Source: Mrakia gelida
Taxonomy: Eukaryota; Basidiomycota; Tremellomycetes; Cystofilobasidiales; Mrakiaceae
Reading direction: 5' to 3'
DNA length: 64,000 nt
Assembly: GCA_024345305.1 (NCBI GenBank)
Contig: BRON01000010.1
Location: forward strand, 744,001 to 808,000
In this document: positions 22,865-35,473 of the stretch, piece by piece
Numbering within the stretch: the first letter of the stretch is position 1
Layout of the letters: every line of letters starts with the position of its first letter
Made by a program: the position numbers and the translations under genes
The notes under the pieces: model-generated
What the model saw: only the letters and a program-made list of their open reading frames with translations
The model's database searches: none
Told to the model about the DNA's origin: nothing

Positions 22865-23277
22865 GTAGCCACACCACCTAGAAGGGGAGGGGAAAGGCCG
22901 CGAAGGAGGGAGAGGTGGGAGGGGAGGAGGGGAGGGAGGGAGCTGGTTGAAGGCGAACTAAGCTCAAAGGTCGAGGCGAAAGAAGGGGAGGAGTTTCGCT
23001 TCTTTTCACACGAACCTCCTTCCGTGGAGAGAGACAGGCCTTATCTTGAACTTTTTTGGGTCCGAGAGAGGAGACGATAAGGCATAGCCGAAGAGGAAAC
23101 AAGAAAAGCTAATCGTCGTTCGTCAAGATCGTCAAGAGAAAAATCGTCTCGTCCTCGCTCCCTCTCACCCCAGAAACGCGACCTTCCTCACCCTCCCCCG
23201 CCGCACAGTTTCGTTTGTGTGTTCTCCGACGTGAACCCTCCCTCCGCTCTCGAGCTCGTTCGTGTACTAGGCTGAGA
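22865..23277. other. Intergenic region upstream of the SGNH gene
   Basis: Promoter of the SGNH gene (-) and 3' flank of the USP-like gene (-). It is GA-rich on the + strand near 22880-23000. No coding region is supported. Confidence 0.4.
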
Positions 23278-26200
23278 CTAGATCGAGGAGGGTCCGAGCT
23301 GGGTCTGAGACTGCTGGAAGAAGTATAGGAGAAGCAAAGTCAGTCGAAGCGAGGACGCGAGATGAAACGAAAGCCGACGCGCAACTCGACTCACTCGGTT
23401 CTTTCCCTCCCTTACACCGCGTCCACATCGACATGGCCATCCTGCTCCTCCTCGCCTGAGTCTGAGTTGATTTCGTCCCACTTGATGCTCTCCAGCTTTG
23501 CCTTGTACTGTTCAGGCGTCATACCCTCGACTCCGCCGGCGAGCAGAGGATCGATCTCCATCGACGACGCGTCGGTAGCCTTCACGAACCAAGGAAGCGA
23601 AGAAGAGGGTCAGGTTCCAACTCCTTCGACGACGAGAGAGGATAAAAGAAGTGAACTCACGTCACTCGGTTGAGCAGGAACCCAGGAATCCTTTCCTCCA
23701 GCAGCCTCGAACCCAAACCCTCCTCCTCCATTCCCAGCCTCGAGATCGACGTATCCTCCTCCAGATCCGACTCCAGCTCCAGACGAGGACGATCCAATGA
23801 TGTCGGGGAACTCAGCGTTCAGCGGCCAGTTTTCTGCTCGAGAGTAGAGGAGAGCGAAGGGACCTGCTCCGAGATGGAGACCGCTCGCGTCGCCGAGAGC
23901 TTGTTTCGAGTCGACCTGTACGTGGACAGAGCGAGAGGGAAGGAGAAGGTCAGAGTTTGAAGGGTTGGGAGGGAAAACTGAGAAGAAGAAGAAGGAAAGA
24001 AGAAATGCTGCTCACCTCCTTAGCGATTCCATCGTTCATCTTCCACCACTTCCCGTCGCTCGTTCGAACGTAGGTGTAGATGTGACCGGTGCCGTAGATT
24101 CCGTCGTGGTAGAGAATCGCTCGGAGTTCGTACTGCAAGAAAGAAAGAGGAGAAAACCCGTCAGTCGAGAAACGAAACGAGAGGAGGGGAAGAAGAGGAG
24201 GTCGAGGAAAGGGTGTCGCGAGCCGGACGTACCTTGTACTTCTGCAACTCTGGCTGATCGAAAAGCTTCTCTCGAGATTCCATTATCGACTTGAGACTTG
24301 ATGCGATGGCTGAGAAAGATGAAGACGCGTCGAAGACAGTCAGTTGAGGCGAACGGTGGAAGGGAAAGGGGGAAGGACGCGACGACGAACAGTCTTGCTC
24401 GTTATCGAGTTCAGCGAGGAGTTTCTCGAGCTGTGGCGAAGCGGAAAGAGAGAGAATTAGTAAGACTTCTTCTTCTTCGGAGCACGAGATCCAGAGATTG
24501 GACAAACCTTGGCAGTCGTCTCGAGCAACGAAGCTCGGTCCACCGGATCCTCCGAAGGTCGAGCGACTTCCTTGTAGTACTTGAGGACCGTCACGAGAGT
24601 CGATCGAACGTCCTTTCCCTGGAGAATGAACGAAATTGGAAGTCAGATCTGTTCCTGGGTCGAGAGGGACGAGAAACGCGTCGGAGAGAAAGAAACGAAC
24701 CTTGACCGTGGCCAGCTTGTCCCTCTTCAGTCTTAACGCAGCCTCCTCGCCCTTCAGAACACCCTCGTTCGCTCTCAGCTGAGCGACTCTCGAAGAGTTC
24801 CCCGCCAGGAATCGATCTGCGTGTGACGGATAGAACGAACGATGAGCAAAGTCAGATTCGATTTCGAGCTCGCTCTCTTCGTCGACGCGACCGCGAAGAG
24901 CTCTTAAAGAACTCACCGATGTAGAACTCCTCCTGGATATCGAACAGCCTCCTAGGTCCGTAAGCCGGGTGATCCAACGTCATAGCCATGACCTCGGCAG
25001 GCTCGAGGAACGCTCCCTGGCCCTCGTGAGTCCAAAGCTGCTGAGCGAAAGCGAGAGGGATCGAGTGGATCTCCTCCGACGGATGCAGCTCGATGACGAC
25101 CTGGCTCTGGATATCGCCCCAGGAAGGGTTGGGAAGAGCCTGACCGTTGCATCCAGAAGAAGAGAAGAGTCTGCGAAGAACGGGAAGGAAGGAAGACAAG
25201 AGGCGAAGGTAAGTCGTCGGAAGAACGACCGAGGCGAGAAGGAAGAGAGAGTTGGAGTAGAGGGTACGAACCCTAGGTGTCCGGCGGGTTGCGAGAAGAG
25301 GTCCAAGAGGCGAGGAGAAAGTTGGGAGGGGTCAAGGTTCAGGCTTCTTGAGGCTCGACGCCAGGTATTGAAGACGAGCTCGAGGTACTTCTTCGTCGCT
25401 TCGACGGGTCGACCGTGCGACGGAGGCGCGGGGAACGTTCTGTCCCCTTTCCAGAAATCGAGGTAGGAGGTTTCCGACAGATCCAGGTCTTCGAAGACCC
25501 CAACGTACTCGAGGAGGTCTGAGTTTACGAGAAGAGAGACCAAGGATCAGACGCGTGCGTCAGAATCGCAAGAACGACATCAGGCCGCCTCTCCCTCGAG
25601 AACAGTGCCGCAAAGCGAAAGGAAACTCACTATCTATGTCTCCACCGGCTTCATACCCTTCCCCGTCCCTTCTGAGCACTGCAGGGTACAGCAGAGCTCT
25701 GAGTTGGGGGACGGCGTAGAGACCTTGAAAGATGTTCGCGATGTAGTCCAGCGAAGGCTCTCCTGACCAGAGGCAAACGGGTCTGAGAGAAAGGATGGAA
25801 AATCGAGCACGCATAGAACGGTTCAGCCGAGAGCACGCATCGATGCTGCACGAGCGAGGGCAATCGAGACGAGAGAGCGCAAACTCACGCTCCAGGTGAT
25901 CTGACGGTATCCGAGGGAGGTGATGCAAAAGCGTGATTGCTCGAGGAGAGAAGTGACTCGTCCATGGCTCTCTGTAAGTTCTGCTCTTCGGTGAGAGGCT
26001 CGTCTGGCTGGAAAGGTCAAGAGAGGGTGGTGAGCTCGAGTCGACGAGCTTCCTTCACCTCTCAGTTCGACACCGAGGCCGATTGGCTCACCTTCTTGAG
26101 CTGGACCATACCAAGCTTGTTGTCTGGATCTGATCGAGTAGAAGGTGTGAAGTTGGGATTGGGAGTTGGAGGTCGAGGAGGGACGTATTGAGATGGAACG

Positions 26201-26734
26201 GAGGTGGAGATGGAGGAGGAGGAGGAAGGATCTGTCGAAGTCGAGGGAGTGTCGTCCATCGACAAGGCCATGGCTCTCTTGAGGTCTTCGTCTTCGTCCG
26301 TTCCAGAGACACCGGTAGCTGAAAAGAGGAGAAGTGAGGTAACGAAGTCAGAGTCTGCTAGAGAAGGAGGAAGACGAGGGGAGGTGAGAGGGAGGGAAGG
26401 GAGAGCTCGAGCTCACCTTTGTCGGAGTCGACTGAAGAGTCGAAGCGAACGTCCTTTCCTGCTGGTTGAGGACCCCACACAGGGAAAGTAGGATAGAAGG
26501 CGGCTTCCGCTGACGATCCCTCCACCCATGCCTCACCCTGTAAGGAGTATGAGAGTCCAGTCAGCTCGAGAGGAAGGGAGGGAGAAGGGAGGAGGGAGGC
26601 AGGTGTGGACGTACCTCTGGCGAGAAGACCCAGTCTAGAGCTTTGATCAGATCATCGCCGCTTCGCTTGAGAGCCTCGATGGCTTTGGGTCGAGAAAATC
26701 CGTATTCAAGGAGAGAATCGATGCTGGAAGTCAT
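23278..26734 (-). CDS. USP25/28-like ubiquitin protease homologue, catalytic Cys apparently missing
   Basis: The ATG at 26734 opens a UBA-like segment (SIDSLLEYGFSRPKAIEAL, then ALDWVFSPE). Two UIM-like helices follow: DEDLKRAMALSMDD (near 26270) and EEQNLQRAMDESLLSS (near 25970). The USP domain then begins PVCLWSGEPSLDYIANIFQ (about 25735-25793), where active members read PVGLKNxGNTCW. The NTC core is replaced, so no Cys nucleophile is seen. The His box is retained: LRAILYHDGIYGTGHIYTYV with WWKMND (near 24030-24130). The middle is helical and charged, as in USP25/28. The last exon is uncertain: splicing at a GTGTAAG donor gives an end QSQTQLGPSSI at 23278, otherwise the protein stops at 23414. 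Likely a ubiquitin-binding scaffold rather than a protease (inference). Confidence 0.86.
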
Positions 26735-27266
26735 TCGGACGAAGAAGAGGGGAGGGAAGGGCGAAGGAGCTCGTGGCAGTTGAAGGTCAACGACGCAAGC
26801 GAGAGACTCCCTCCAGATCTCGCTGAATTTTGGGTCATTTCCGCTCAGATTTTCTCTCAGCTCTCTGTATTATACTAAGAGCCTCTCGGGGACAAACTAA
26901 ACCCAAAAATCGAACGGACATTCGAGACGGCGCAGGGTCGCGAAGGGGAGGGAGCAGACCCGAGAGAGCGTCAGCGTCCCCTCGCTATCTCCTCCTCACC
27001 GACCACGACCTTCCTTCGAATCCATACGAGCTTTCTCCCTTCTTTCTTCGACTCCAAACACCCATAGGGATCGTACTCAACCTCCCCACTTTATCTCATC
27101 TCCAACCAACCTCTCCTCGTTCGTCCATCCACCTCGAACCTGACTCCTCCCCTTCTGAGCTCCCTCCTCCCTTCTGACCTGCTCCCCTTCCTTCTTCGTT
27201 TTCTTCCCCTCCCTCTTCGTTTCTACAGCTCTCCCCCACTCCTTCATCCTCTCCTCTCTCTCTACC
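26735..27266. promoter_or_regulatory. Divergent promoter region, USP-like gene / SNF7
   Basis: About 530 bp between two start codons. The SNF7 side (27000-27266) is a long C/T-rich tract reaching the ATG. An AT-rich patch with CTGTATTATACTAAG lies near 26864-26880. No ORF is supported. Confidence 0.45.
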
Positions 27267-28482
27267 ATGTCCAGCTGGCTTTCGTACATCACTGGGAGTG
27301 GATCCAAGGACACGTCCGCTTCAGCAGGGAAGGCTCGAAACGCCATCATCGAGCTCAGACAGCAACTCCTCATGATCGACAAGCAGGAGGAACACATGAT
27401 GAAGAAAATCGACGACGAGAACCAGAAGGCAAAGCTGAACGCTACAACGAACAAGCGAGGTAAGTCCTGTCTTCTCTCTCTACAGGTTGGAGGAGCGGAA
27501 CGAGCGAGCGAAGGAAGGGGAGAGAGAGGTGGAAGCTCGCTTCGCTTAGCCTCCCAGAAACGAGTATCAGAAAAAGCTCACTCCCTTTCTGCTATGTCTC
27601 GTCCTCTCTACAGCTGCTCTCGCTGCTCTCCGGAACAAGAAGACCTACGAGGGACAACTGGATCGTCTGACAGGAACTCGAATGACGCTTGAGACTCAGG
27701 TGAGTTCACCTCGCTCCTCCTCCTTCCTCTCTGAGCTCAGCTCGCCTTTCGTCCCCTTCCCAAACTCACCGTCCTCCTTCGATACCAGATGAACGCTTTG
27801 GAGTCGGCCAACATGAACTTGCAGACGATGGAGGCTATGAAGAGGGGAAGCGAGGCTCTCAAGGGAATCCACGGAAAGATGTACGTCTCACCTCGACTTC
27901 GACCTCGACCTCGTTCGACTCGACCTTCTCGTTGCTCGAACGAAGCTGACTCGTCTCTGTTTCTGCCGATTCACGTCTCACAGGAACATCGACAAGGTCG
28001 ACGCTACGATGGACTCGGTTCGAGAACAGATGGAGCTCACCAACGAGATCTCGGAAGCCATCTCTCACCCCGCTGGACTCACGAACGACGCCGACGAGGT
28101 GAGCTCTCCCTCTCGCGCTTCTTTCACGATCTAGCCAGATAGTCTCTGCTCTCGCTTACTGACTCCCAATTGCTCGTTCCAACTCTTTTGTCTCGCAGGA
28201 GGAGCTCAGAGCCGAGCTCGAAGCTCTCGAGCAGGAGCAACTCAACGACCGTCTGCTTGGAGCCGAACGAGCACCTGTTCACACGCCTGGGAGAGTCGGA
28301 GAGAGCTCACGCGAAGGTCAGTCCATCGCGTATCTTCCGTCTTTGCTCCAAAACCCTCAGACCGAGATCTGACTCCTTTCGCGTCTCTGTTTCGTTCGTT
28401 CCCTGCAGCCGTTCGCCAACAGGAGGAAGAGGACGACGAGGACGCTCAGCTTCGTCGGCTGCAGGCAGAGATGGCCATGTAG
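27267..28482 (+). CDS. SNF7: ESCRT-III subunit Snf7/Vps32 (CHMP4)
   Basis: Core filament-forming ESCRT-III protein acting in multivesicular body sorting, membrane repair and, in fungi, Rim101 pH signalling. The N-terminus MSSWLSYITGSGS is the amphipathic insertion region. Basic helices follow (NAIIELRQQLLMIDKQEEHM; AALAALRNKKTYEGQLDRL; NLQTMEAMKRGSEALKGIH). The acidic C-terminal half includes MDSVREQMELTNEISEAI and DEEELRAELEALEQEQL. The end, DAQLRRLQAEMAM, contains the MIM-type helix that binds Vps4 or Bro1 proteins. Six exons are inferred, with introns near 27461-27612, 27701-27788, 27881-27984, 28100-28198 and 28317-28408. Stop TAG is at 28480-28482. Size (about 220 residues) and helix order are normal for Snf7. 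Confidence 0.95.
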
Positions 28483-28998
28483 ACAGCTCTCCCTCCCCTT
28501 TCGTTTTCATCTTCCTTCTCTCTTCCCTTCCATCTGCTCTCTCCTTTCTCCCTCACGTCTCCCCACGGCTCGCCTCCTTCTCGCACCTTGATATCCCTTT
28601 ACGTACCCATCCCACGACCCTCTCGCTCTCCCATCTCGTTTCTTGCTCTCTCCCTTGCTTAGCCTATCCTACGTTTCTGAACTTCGTCCTCTCGGTTCTC
28701 CCATTCTCTTTTGTAATCTCTGGCGGGTTGGAGCGACGAGGAGACGAGAGGTTTCTAGATCTCGATGCTTTGATAACTACACTCCGCTCAACTCTCTGCG
28801 AGGAAATCACGCGTTCACCATCACTATATAGATCTTCGGAACTTCCCCATCAAGCCGTCCTTCGTCTACTCCCCCAGCAGCAGCAGCGAGCCTGGGCCTC
28901 CTCCTCTCGCGACTTCGCCCAAATCCGCCTCGCCTCAACTTCAGCCCACCTCCTCCCTCCTTCCCTCCCCAACCACGTCCCCTTCCCCCTCTTTCAAG
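28483..28998 (+). other. Intergenic region, SNF7 to methyltransferase
   Basis: 3' UTR of SNF7, then a C/T-rich promoter for the methyltransferase. No gene seen. Confidence 0.4.
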
Positions 28999-30594
28999 AT
29001 GTCCTCCCCCGTCCTGGACCCTCTCCGAATGTTCTTCTCCCACTCTTCCAACAACTCCTCCAAGGAAGATCTCTCCAACATCGCTCTCCTCCCAGCAGCC
29101 CTCGACCTCTCGATTCTTCCGAAGCAGATAAAAACAGTGCTGCATCAGACGACGGCCATCCCCTTCCCTGGCTTGGAAAGAGATCTCAGGCTGAGCATAG
29201 ATGCTAGTCCTGGGTGTGGTGGGGTGGTTTGGCCTGCTGGGGAGGTAAGCATCTCGTCTCTCTAGTTCGAAGGGAGGGAAGGGCGAGGTGGGCTGAAAGT
29301 TGAGCTCAACCTTTCGTTCTCGATGCTGACTCGCCTTTCTCCCTCCCTCTTCACCCCCCCTCCTCTCCTTGTTGTTTTCCTTTTCGAGGGAAGTCATCCT
29401 AACAGATCATGTGTCGATACTTCCTGCACCTGATCTCGCTCGAGCCTGACATGCTCGCTGGCAAGACGGTTCTTGAGCTTGGTGCTGGAACGGGTTTGGT
29501 TGCGCTCGTGCTGGGGTTGAAGGAGAGTAGATGTCAGATCCATTGTACGGATCAGCAGTGAGTCCGTTTCTGGTTTCATGTCTGTGTTTTTTGGGAGCGG
29601 GGAGGAGGAAGGGCGGGTTGGGAGGGACGAGAAGGGAGGGAGGGAGGGCTGAAGGAGAAGGCCGTGGAAGGTCGAGCTCGCAGGGTTTGAAGGGGGAGAT
29701 CTGGGCGAGGTTGGCTTCCTTAGGGAGGGATCGGGAGATTTGAGAGCGGAGGTTGGAATAGAGGTGCTGTTCGTGAAAAGGAGATCTCGGAATATCTACA
29801 GATCGAGATTTCGCGAGCTGGCAAGGCCGACGACGCGTTCGAAAGCGCGAGCTGAACTTTTTCCTCCTTTCTCACCCTCTCATCCTTTTTCAACCCTCCC
29901 TCGACTCGTCTCAAAATCACCTCCTCGTCTCTTCAGAGTCCTCATACCCCTCATCCAAGAGAACATCCTCCTCAACAACCTCGAATCCAACGTGATCGGA
30001 TCCGTCCTCGACTGGGGAGAAGACTCGATACCGGAAGGGATTCCGAACCCTCCTGACTACGTTCTCATGGCCGATTGCGTCTACTTCGAACCTTCGTTCC
30101 CTCTCCTCGGTGAGTTTTCATCTTCAGCTCTCGAACGCGACGACGCGTCTTCACTTCCGTTCTTCCCCTCTCGCTGACCTCGAAATCCGACGCGTTCATA
30201 CACAGTCCACACCCTCCACCTCCTCACCGACAACCCAGAACGCCAACCCAAGATCTACCTGTCCTACATGAAGCGCCGCAAAGTCAGCTCCAGCTCTTGT
30301 CTCCCACTCTCCTCTCGTTTCGTTTCGTTTCGACGCGTCGCTGACATCTCCCTTCTCTTCGCTTTGTTATCAGGCCGACAAACGATTCTTCACCCAACTA
30401 CATAAGCACTTTGATACCCACGAGATCGAGGATGATCCTAGGAAGAGCGAGTACGAGTGAGTCTTCTCTCGTTGTGAAGTCGAAGTCGAGTTCGAAATGG
30501 AGTCGAACGAACTGACGCGTGTTTCGTTTCGTTTCGTCTTTGCAGGAGGAAAGGTCTAAAGATGATGACTGTGGTGAGGAAGGTTGCTAAGTAG
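28999..30594 (+). CDS. Family-16 protein-lysine methyltransferase, METTL21D/Efm6-like
   Basis: Seven-beta-strand SAM-dependent methyltransferase. The entry motif is GGVVWPAGE followed by IMCRYFLHLIS. Motif I is KTVLELGAGTGLVALVLG (about 29465-29525). The acidic SAM contact is IHCTDQ (about 29540). The post-II motif reads PPDYVLMADCVYFEPSFPLL (about 30050-30108), matching the family D-x-x-Y/F-x signature. Late strands are IYLSYMKRRKADKRFF and GLKMMTVVRKVAK, ending at TAG 30592-30594. Relatives such as VCP-KMT and yeast Efm6 methylate lysines on VCP or eEF1A; which substrate applies here cannot be told. Intron 2 (about 29559-29936) is 378 bp and purine-rich, much longer than its neighbours. The ATG at 28999 is the first in frame. 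Confidence 0.88.
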
Positions 30595-30875
30595 ATGGTT
30601 TGGCTTGATTGCCTGGTTTTTATACTCGCTTGATTGATACCCTTTTCGTTGACGACGAGGAAGAAAGGCGAGAAGGCCATGTCGTTCGCCCCGCTGATCA
30701 ATCATACTGACTGTCTTCTTGTCTCTAAGGTTTGGTTCGGCGAACGCCATAGGTCTATGTCTACGCCAGATGTCCGTAGGAAGGATCTCTTGACGACCTT
30801 CCGCTGCGACCCCGCCCTTAAGGGAGAGGCTCGAGCTCGAGCCTCTTTCGCCCCTTCAACCACGACCTCGAAGCC

Positions 30876-31861
30876 ATGTCGATCCCTTCCATCCGAGAAC
30901 CGCTCGATTTCAAGGCAACCCTTCTCTTGGACAAGTGTGCGGCTTATGGATGTAAGGAGAAACCGACGAAGAAGTGTGCTGCCTGTCGATACGGTGAGTC
31001 AAAGGGGAAGGAAACGGGAGGAGGAAAGGAAGTGACCTCGAGTCGAACGAAGGAAACGAGAGACGGCCTGCTTCCCTCGACCTTTCAGCTTACTGATCGA
31101 GATCTTTCATCGCTATCTCAGTCCACTACTGCTCTTCCGCCTGCCAGAAGAAAGATTGGAAACTCCAGCACAAGCAAGCGTGCAAAGCCCTCTCGACCAT
31201 CCATCTCCTCCTTCCTCCCTCTCCTCCCTCCACCGACGGATCCCCCTCCTTCCAACTCCTCCAAGTCCTCCCGATCTCTTCTCCCATCCACGTCGTCCAC
31301 ACAGGAACCACGGACTCACTTCACCTCAGAGGAATCAACGGCTCGGATCGCCACCCTTTCCCTGGAACCCTCCCGAATCTCGCGATCCTTCTTCCCAAGC
31401 TCTCTCCTCCCATCCAAGACGGATCTCTTCACCACGTTACCTTCGAGGACATCGTAAACCGAGACAACTTCTTTCTCAACATGAACGCGATGGACGCCGT
31501 CTTCAAGTCTCTTCGAGAGCAGGAGGATCTTCGAACCGTCACTTTCCTCTTCACCCGTCCTGCCGCTCAGTACGAGTTCAGCCTCGCCGATATGGATCCT
31601 GGAGAACGAGGGTTGATCCTCGCGGCGGGAGGTCAGACCGAGGGGCCTGTTGCAGCCAGTACCTTCTTGACGTTCGTGGGCGTCGGTCTGATCACCAGAA
31701 TCGACTGCTCTCTCAGTCAAACGGATCCCGTCGCCTTCCCTCTCCTCGAGAAAATTCTCTTCAAGGTCAAAGACGAGCATCTTTTAGAAGTACTCAGCTC
31801 GGGTGTGAGTTTATACAAGGGGGGGAGGTCGGGAAGGATTGTTCAAACTGAGGCGTTGTGA
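30876..31861 (+). CDS. MYND-type zinc-finger protein
   Basis: Two-exon gene (intron about 30996-31120). The N-terminal MYND finger is complete: C-x4-C in DKCAAYGCKEKP, C-x2-C in KKCAACRY, then YCSSACQ and HKQAC across the splice. The remaining 220 residues have no domain I recognise. They include an Ile/Val-rich stretch with VHYCSS, FEDIVNRDNFFLNM, YEFSLADMDPGERGL and ending GGRSGRIVQTEAL. There is no SET domain, so it is not a SMYD methyltransferase. Such fungal MYND proteins are usually small and uncharacterised, and the finger typically binds proline-rich partners. Stop TGA at 31859-31861 lies 115 bp from the convergent APC4 stop. Confidence 0.82.
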
Positions 31862-31975
31862 AAGGACGAAGAGGACGCGACGCGAATTTGACTTTGAGTA
31901 GCAACAGGATCATGCTTTGTTCTTTTTCTTCGAGCTTGCCCATCTCACTGCACATGTAGACCTTCTCGCATCTCA

Positions 31976-34900
31976 TCACTCCTCCATCTCCTCCTCCCCT
32001 CCTCCTCCTCCCTCTTCCTCCTCCTCTTCCTCCTCGTTCCCTTCGTCCTCCTCCAAATCGAACACCTCCACTTCCCTCCCGCCCCACACCATCAAACTCC
32101 CCGTCATCCTTCCAGGTCGTCCGTTCAGAGCGAGAGTCACAGGAGGGACGTTCGAGCCAGGCGTTGGTCGAGGCATCCGGTCGAGCGAGGAGAGGTGTCG
32201 GCATCGCGAGAGAGGGAGAAGGGGTGAGGGTGGCATGGTGTGCTGTTGACCGAGAACGAGGAAGACAGAGAGAGGTCAAGGTCAGTAAGGAGAGAGGGTG
32301 TGGATGAGAAGAAGAAGAGAGTTGAGACGAACCGAGAGCTCGACGAGCGTTCGAACGACGTGGACGACGGAAGAGGGAGTGTTCGGAGGGAGAGGGACGG
32401 AGAAGCATTCCAGCGAGGTGTAGGCGATGCTTGAGAGCAGGATCTTGGAATCTGAAAGGAGGGGAAAGAGATCAGTTCGTCGAAGATAGATCGAGAGGAG
32501 AGGGAAGACGCGACAAACCTTCCTCTTCGCCCACGCTCAGAACCAAAACGAGTTCGGCGTCGTTGAAGAAGTTCATGTCGAGAACTTGGACTGCTGAAGG
32601 AGCCTGATCCTCCGAGAGCTCGAGTTGAAGCTGAAAGTAGGCCATCTTGACCAAGAGAGGATCCGTCGACGAGGTGCTCATGAGCCAGACTGCCAGAGAC
32701 GAAAGAGAGAGGGTCAGCGACGAGCTCGATGCGGTCTTCGTTCGACGCGTCGGACTCACAGCACGGTGTCGAGAGCTGGTTTCCAAGATCGTTGGTGATG
32801 AAGGCGACAGATTGGTTCGTCGAGGATCCATCCTGGAAGAAACGAGAGTCAAGGTCAGCACGTTCCGCGAACGAGGAGGAGACGAGACGAGGAACACACC
32901 TCGACCTCCGAAACCCACTCCCTCACCAGCTCCCCGCCCTCCACGGTCCTTCCAACTCCCTCGTCCTGTCCCAACCCAGCCCCAGGTCCTAAGGCAGCTC
33001 CAAAGACCTTCCTCAACAAGCCAACCAACTCTCCAGCGACCTCCAAGATCCCATGATCCCTCTTCTCCCCTCCTCCCGCTCCCTCCTCTCCGTCGACCTC
33101 CATCCCATCCGCCGAGAGACGAGGCAACCCTCTCCTCGCCAGGACTGGGGAGAGCATCTTCGTCTTGGTCTTCCCGGCAGCTCCCTCGGGTTCGGAACTG
33201 GCATGACGTCCTCCTGTCGACGAGAGAGAGGGCTGCTGGGCGAGAGGACGGATCGTCGACGCGATGGTTGCGAAGAGGTGGGTTGTCGGTAGAGCAGGAG
33301 TTGCGGAGGGGATGAGAATGGGAGGAGAAGAAGAAGAAAAAGGTGGGGATTGGAAGAAGGTGTCGATTCGAGACTGGATGAAGGAGGTTTGAAGGTAATC
33401 GGCGACGAGGAGAACGTCGTGGGTGGGAGGGTGGGAGGGTTCGGAGGAGGAGTCTTCGGTTGTCGCGACGGAGACCTCTGCGAGATCCGAAACGACGAAA
33501 GAAAAAATAACTTCAGATGGACCTTCGTCTCGAGAGATCGGAAAGAGAGAAGAACGAACCGTAACGAAGCCATTTGGCGAACTCCGTGAACCTCCTCCCT
33601 TCTTCGGCGGCTTCTCGCTCGAGCTCTCGAACTCGGAAAGCAGCGTATCGAGTGAGGTTGATGGCTCGTTGGAGCTCTGCTGACTGGAGAGCAAGAGAGC
33701 CGTACTTGGCTCGCCTGGAAACCCGAAGGGGATAGAGGTCAGGTCACGTCGGGAGTGAGACGACGACGAGAAAAGGAAAACGAACCAAAGAGACCAGCCT
33801 CGCATCTCGTTCAGAAGCAGGATGATCCTCTCGAAAGCGGGTAGAAGGTTTTGGTAGCAAGCTAGTCGAATCGTGGTGAGAGCGGAGGTGACCGTCGTTT
33901 CCCATTTCACGAGACTCTGCGAGACGAGAAGGAAAGCCAGGTCAGCGACGCGACTTTGTTTCGACGAACATGGCTGAGAAGACGTACCCTCTCCGTCAAT
34001 CGACCTCCCAGGAACTGCGAGATGGTGTCCGTTCCTTCTCCTCGACGAGCTCCGGTGATGAGGAGCTTGGAAAAGTCTGCTGAGGGATCGGCGTCGACTG
34101 GAAAGAACGGAACCAAGAGAGGAACAATCAGTCGCGAGAGGCATGCTCCTGGATAGAAGTCGTGCTACTCACCTCCAAATCTAGCTCCCACCTCCTTGAA
34201 GACCTTCATCCAGTCCTTCCCGGCCTTCGAAGCTCCATCCTTCCCAAACCACTCGTCCTCCAAACGTCCCAACCCAACGACCGCGCCTCGCAAGAGCTCC
34301 TCGACAGCACTTGAACCTCGAGCAAACTGCATGATCTCGTCCTTGATGTTGTTCGGTGGAGGCGGCGAAAGCAGAGGAGCGATTGGAAGAGGTGGAAGTG
34401 GGAAGGATCCGGTGAGGAAAGGCAGATGCGAGTTGAGGGTGAGAAGGGTGAGAGGAGGAGGAGTAGGAGGATTCGGCGGTAGTGGAGAGTGCAGGAGGGA
34501 GGGGAGAGGTGGAGTGAGGAGTGGGTGAGAAGGTGGTGGCAGAGATGACGACGAAGATGGTAGCGAGGTGGCGAGGAACGGAGTGGAGCTGGAAGAAACG
34601 AGGACATCAGCTTTGAGTCTCGAGTCGAGGTTGAGACGCATAGAGCAACGAACCTGGAGGTTGAAACGGCTGGAGAAGCTTCGAGTGGTGATACGAGAGG
34701 TAAAGAGTTGATGATACCGAACGCTGATCCGGTCTGAGAATGAAGAAGTGAGACGAGGTCAACACTCGACGCGTCTCGAAAACAGCTCGACCTTCATCAG
34801 ACTCACAGGTTCCTCGTCTTGACTCTTCTTCCTGATCCCTTGCCCGTTCTCTACGTTCTTCACAGATGCCACAGGTCCATCCTCGAGCTTCTCCCAGACC

Positions 34901-35473
34901 ACCGAAGCCTCTCCATCGAAGAACTCTTCTTCCAAAGCTCGCTCCTTTCCCTTGATCGAAGAGATTGGCACGACGACCTCCCTGACGGTTGATCCGTCGT
35001 GAACGGAGAGAATGACGAGCTTTCCGGGGACGTGAACAGCGAGGTAGAGACCTGTAAAGGAGTCAGACAGGAGGTGAGCTTCGTTCTCGGCGTTCGTCGA
35101 GGGAAGAGAGGGAAGGAGGGGAGGAAGGAAACGTCGAGCTCACCATCGAAGCTCCAGCCCATCGCAGCGACTCTACCAGGCAGTTCGACTCCCCAGACCT
35201 TCGGACCTCCTGCTAACCTCCATAGCGAAAGGTTGACCTTGTCGGGGGACGCGTCCTTCCCTCCTTGGTTGACGAGAGCGAGGATATCCATCGTGGGCGA
35301 GCATGCTTGGGCGTGAAGGTGAGATCTGGGAGAAGAGGCGAAGAACCAGCGGTCGTCAGCTTCTACTGACTAAGACGAACAGACATTCAAGATTAGAGAG
35401 CTCACTGATTGGGTAGAGAGATTGTCGAAAGAGGTGTGAACGAGTTGAGCGAGAGGAGGGCTTGTTGGGACAT
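31976..35473 (-). CDS. APC4: Anaphase-promoting complex subunit 4 (APC4)
   Basis: Scaffold subunit of the APC/C ubiquitin ligase. The ATG at 35473 gives MSQQALLSLNSFTPLSTISL, then an intron (about 35345-35407) leads to ACSPTMDILALVNQGG, the first WD40 blade of the Apc4 N-domain. AAMGWSFDGLYLAVH is the next blade. The long helical domain covers about 33580-34140 (KWETTVTSALTTIRLACYQ; AFERIILLLNEMRGWS; ELQRAINLTRYAAFRVREL). The C-terminal blades end with TLALNGRPGRMTGSLMVW, typical of Apc4, followed by an acidic Glu/Gly tail and stop at 31976. Proline-rich insertions (near 34370-34560) are probably disordered. About ten introns. The call rests on domain order and the LALNGRxGR end motif. Confidence 0.86.

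Noticed and set aside
23414..23416. Stop codon ending the USP-like protein at DVDAV
   Set aside because: Kept only as an alternative, because a consensus donor overlaps it and a CTGAC/TTCCAG acceptor leads to a short terminal exon at 23278.
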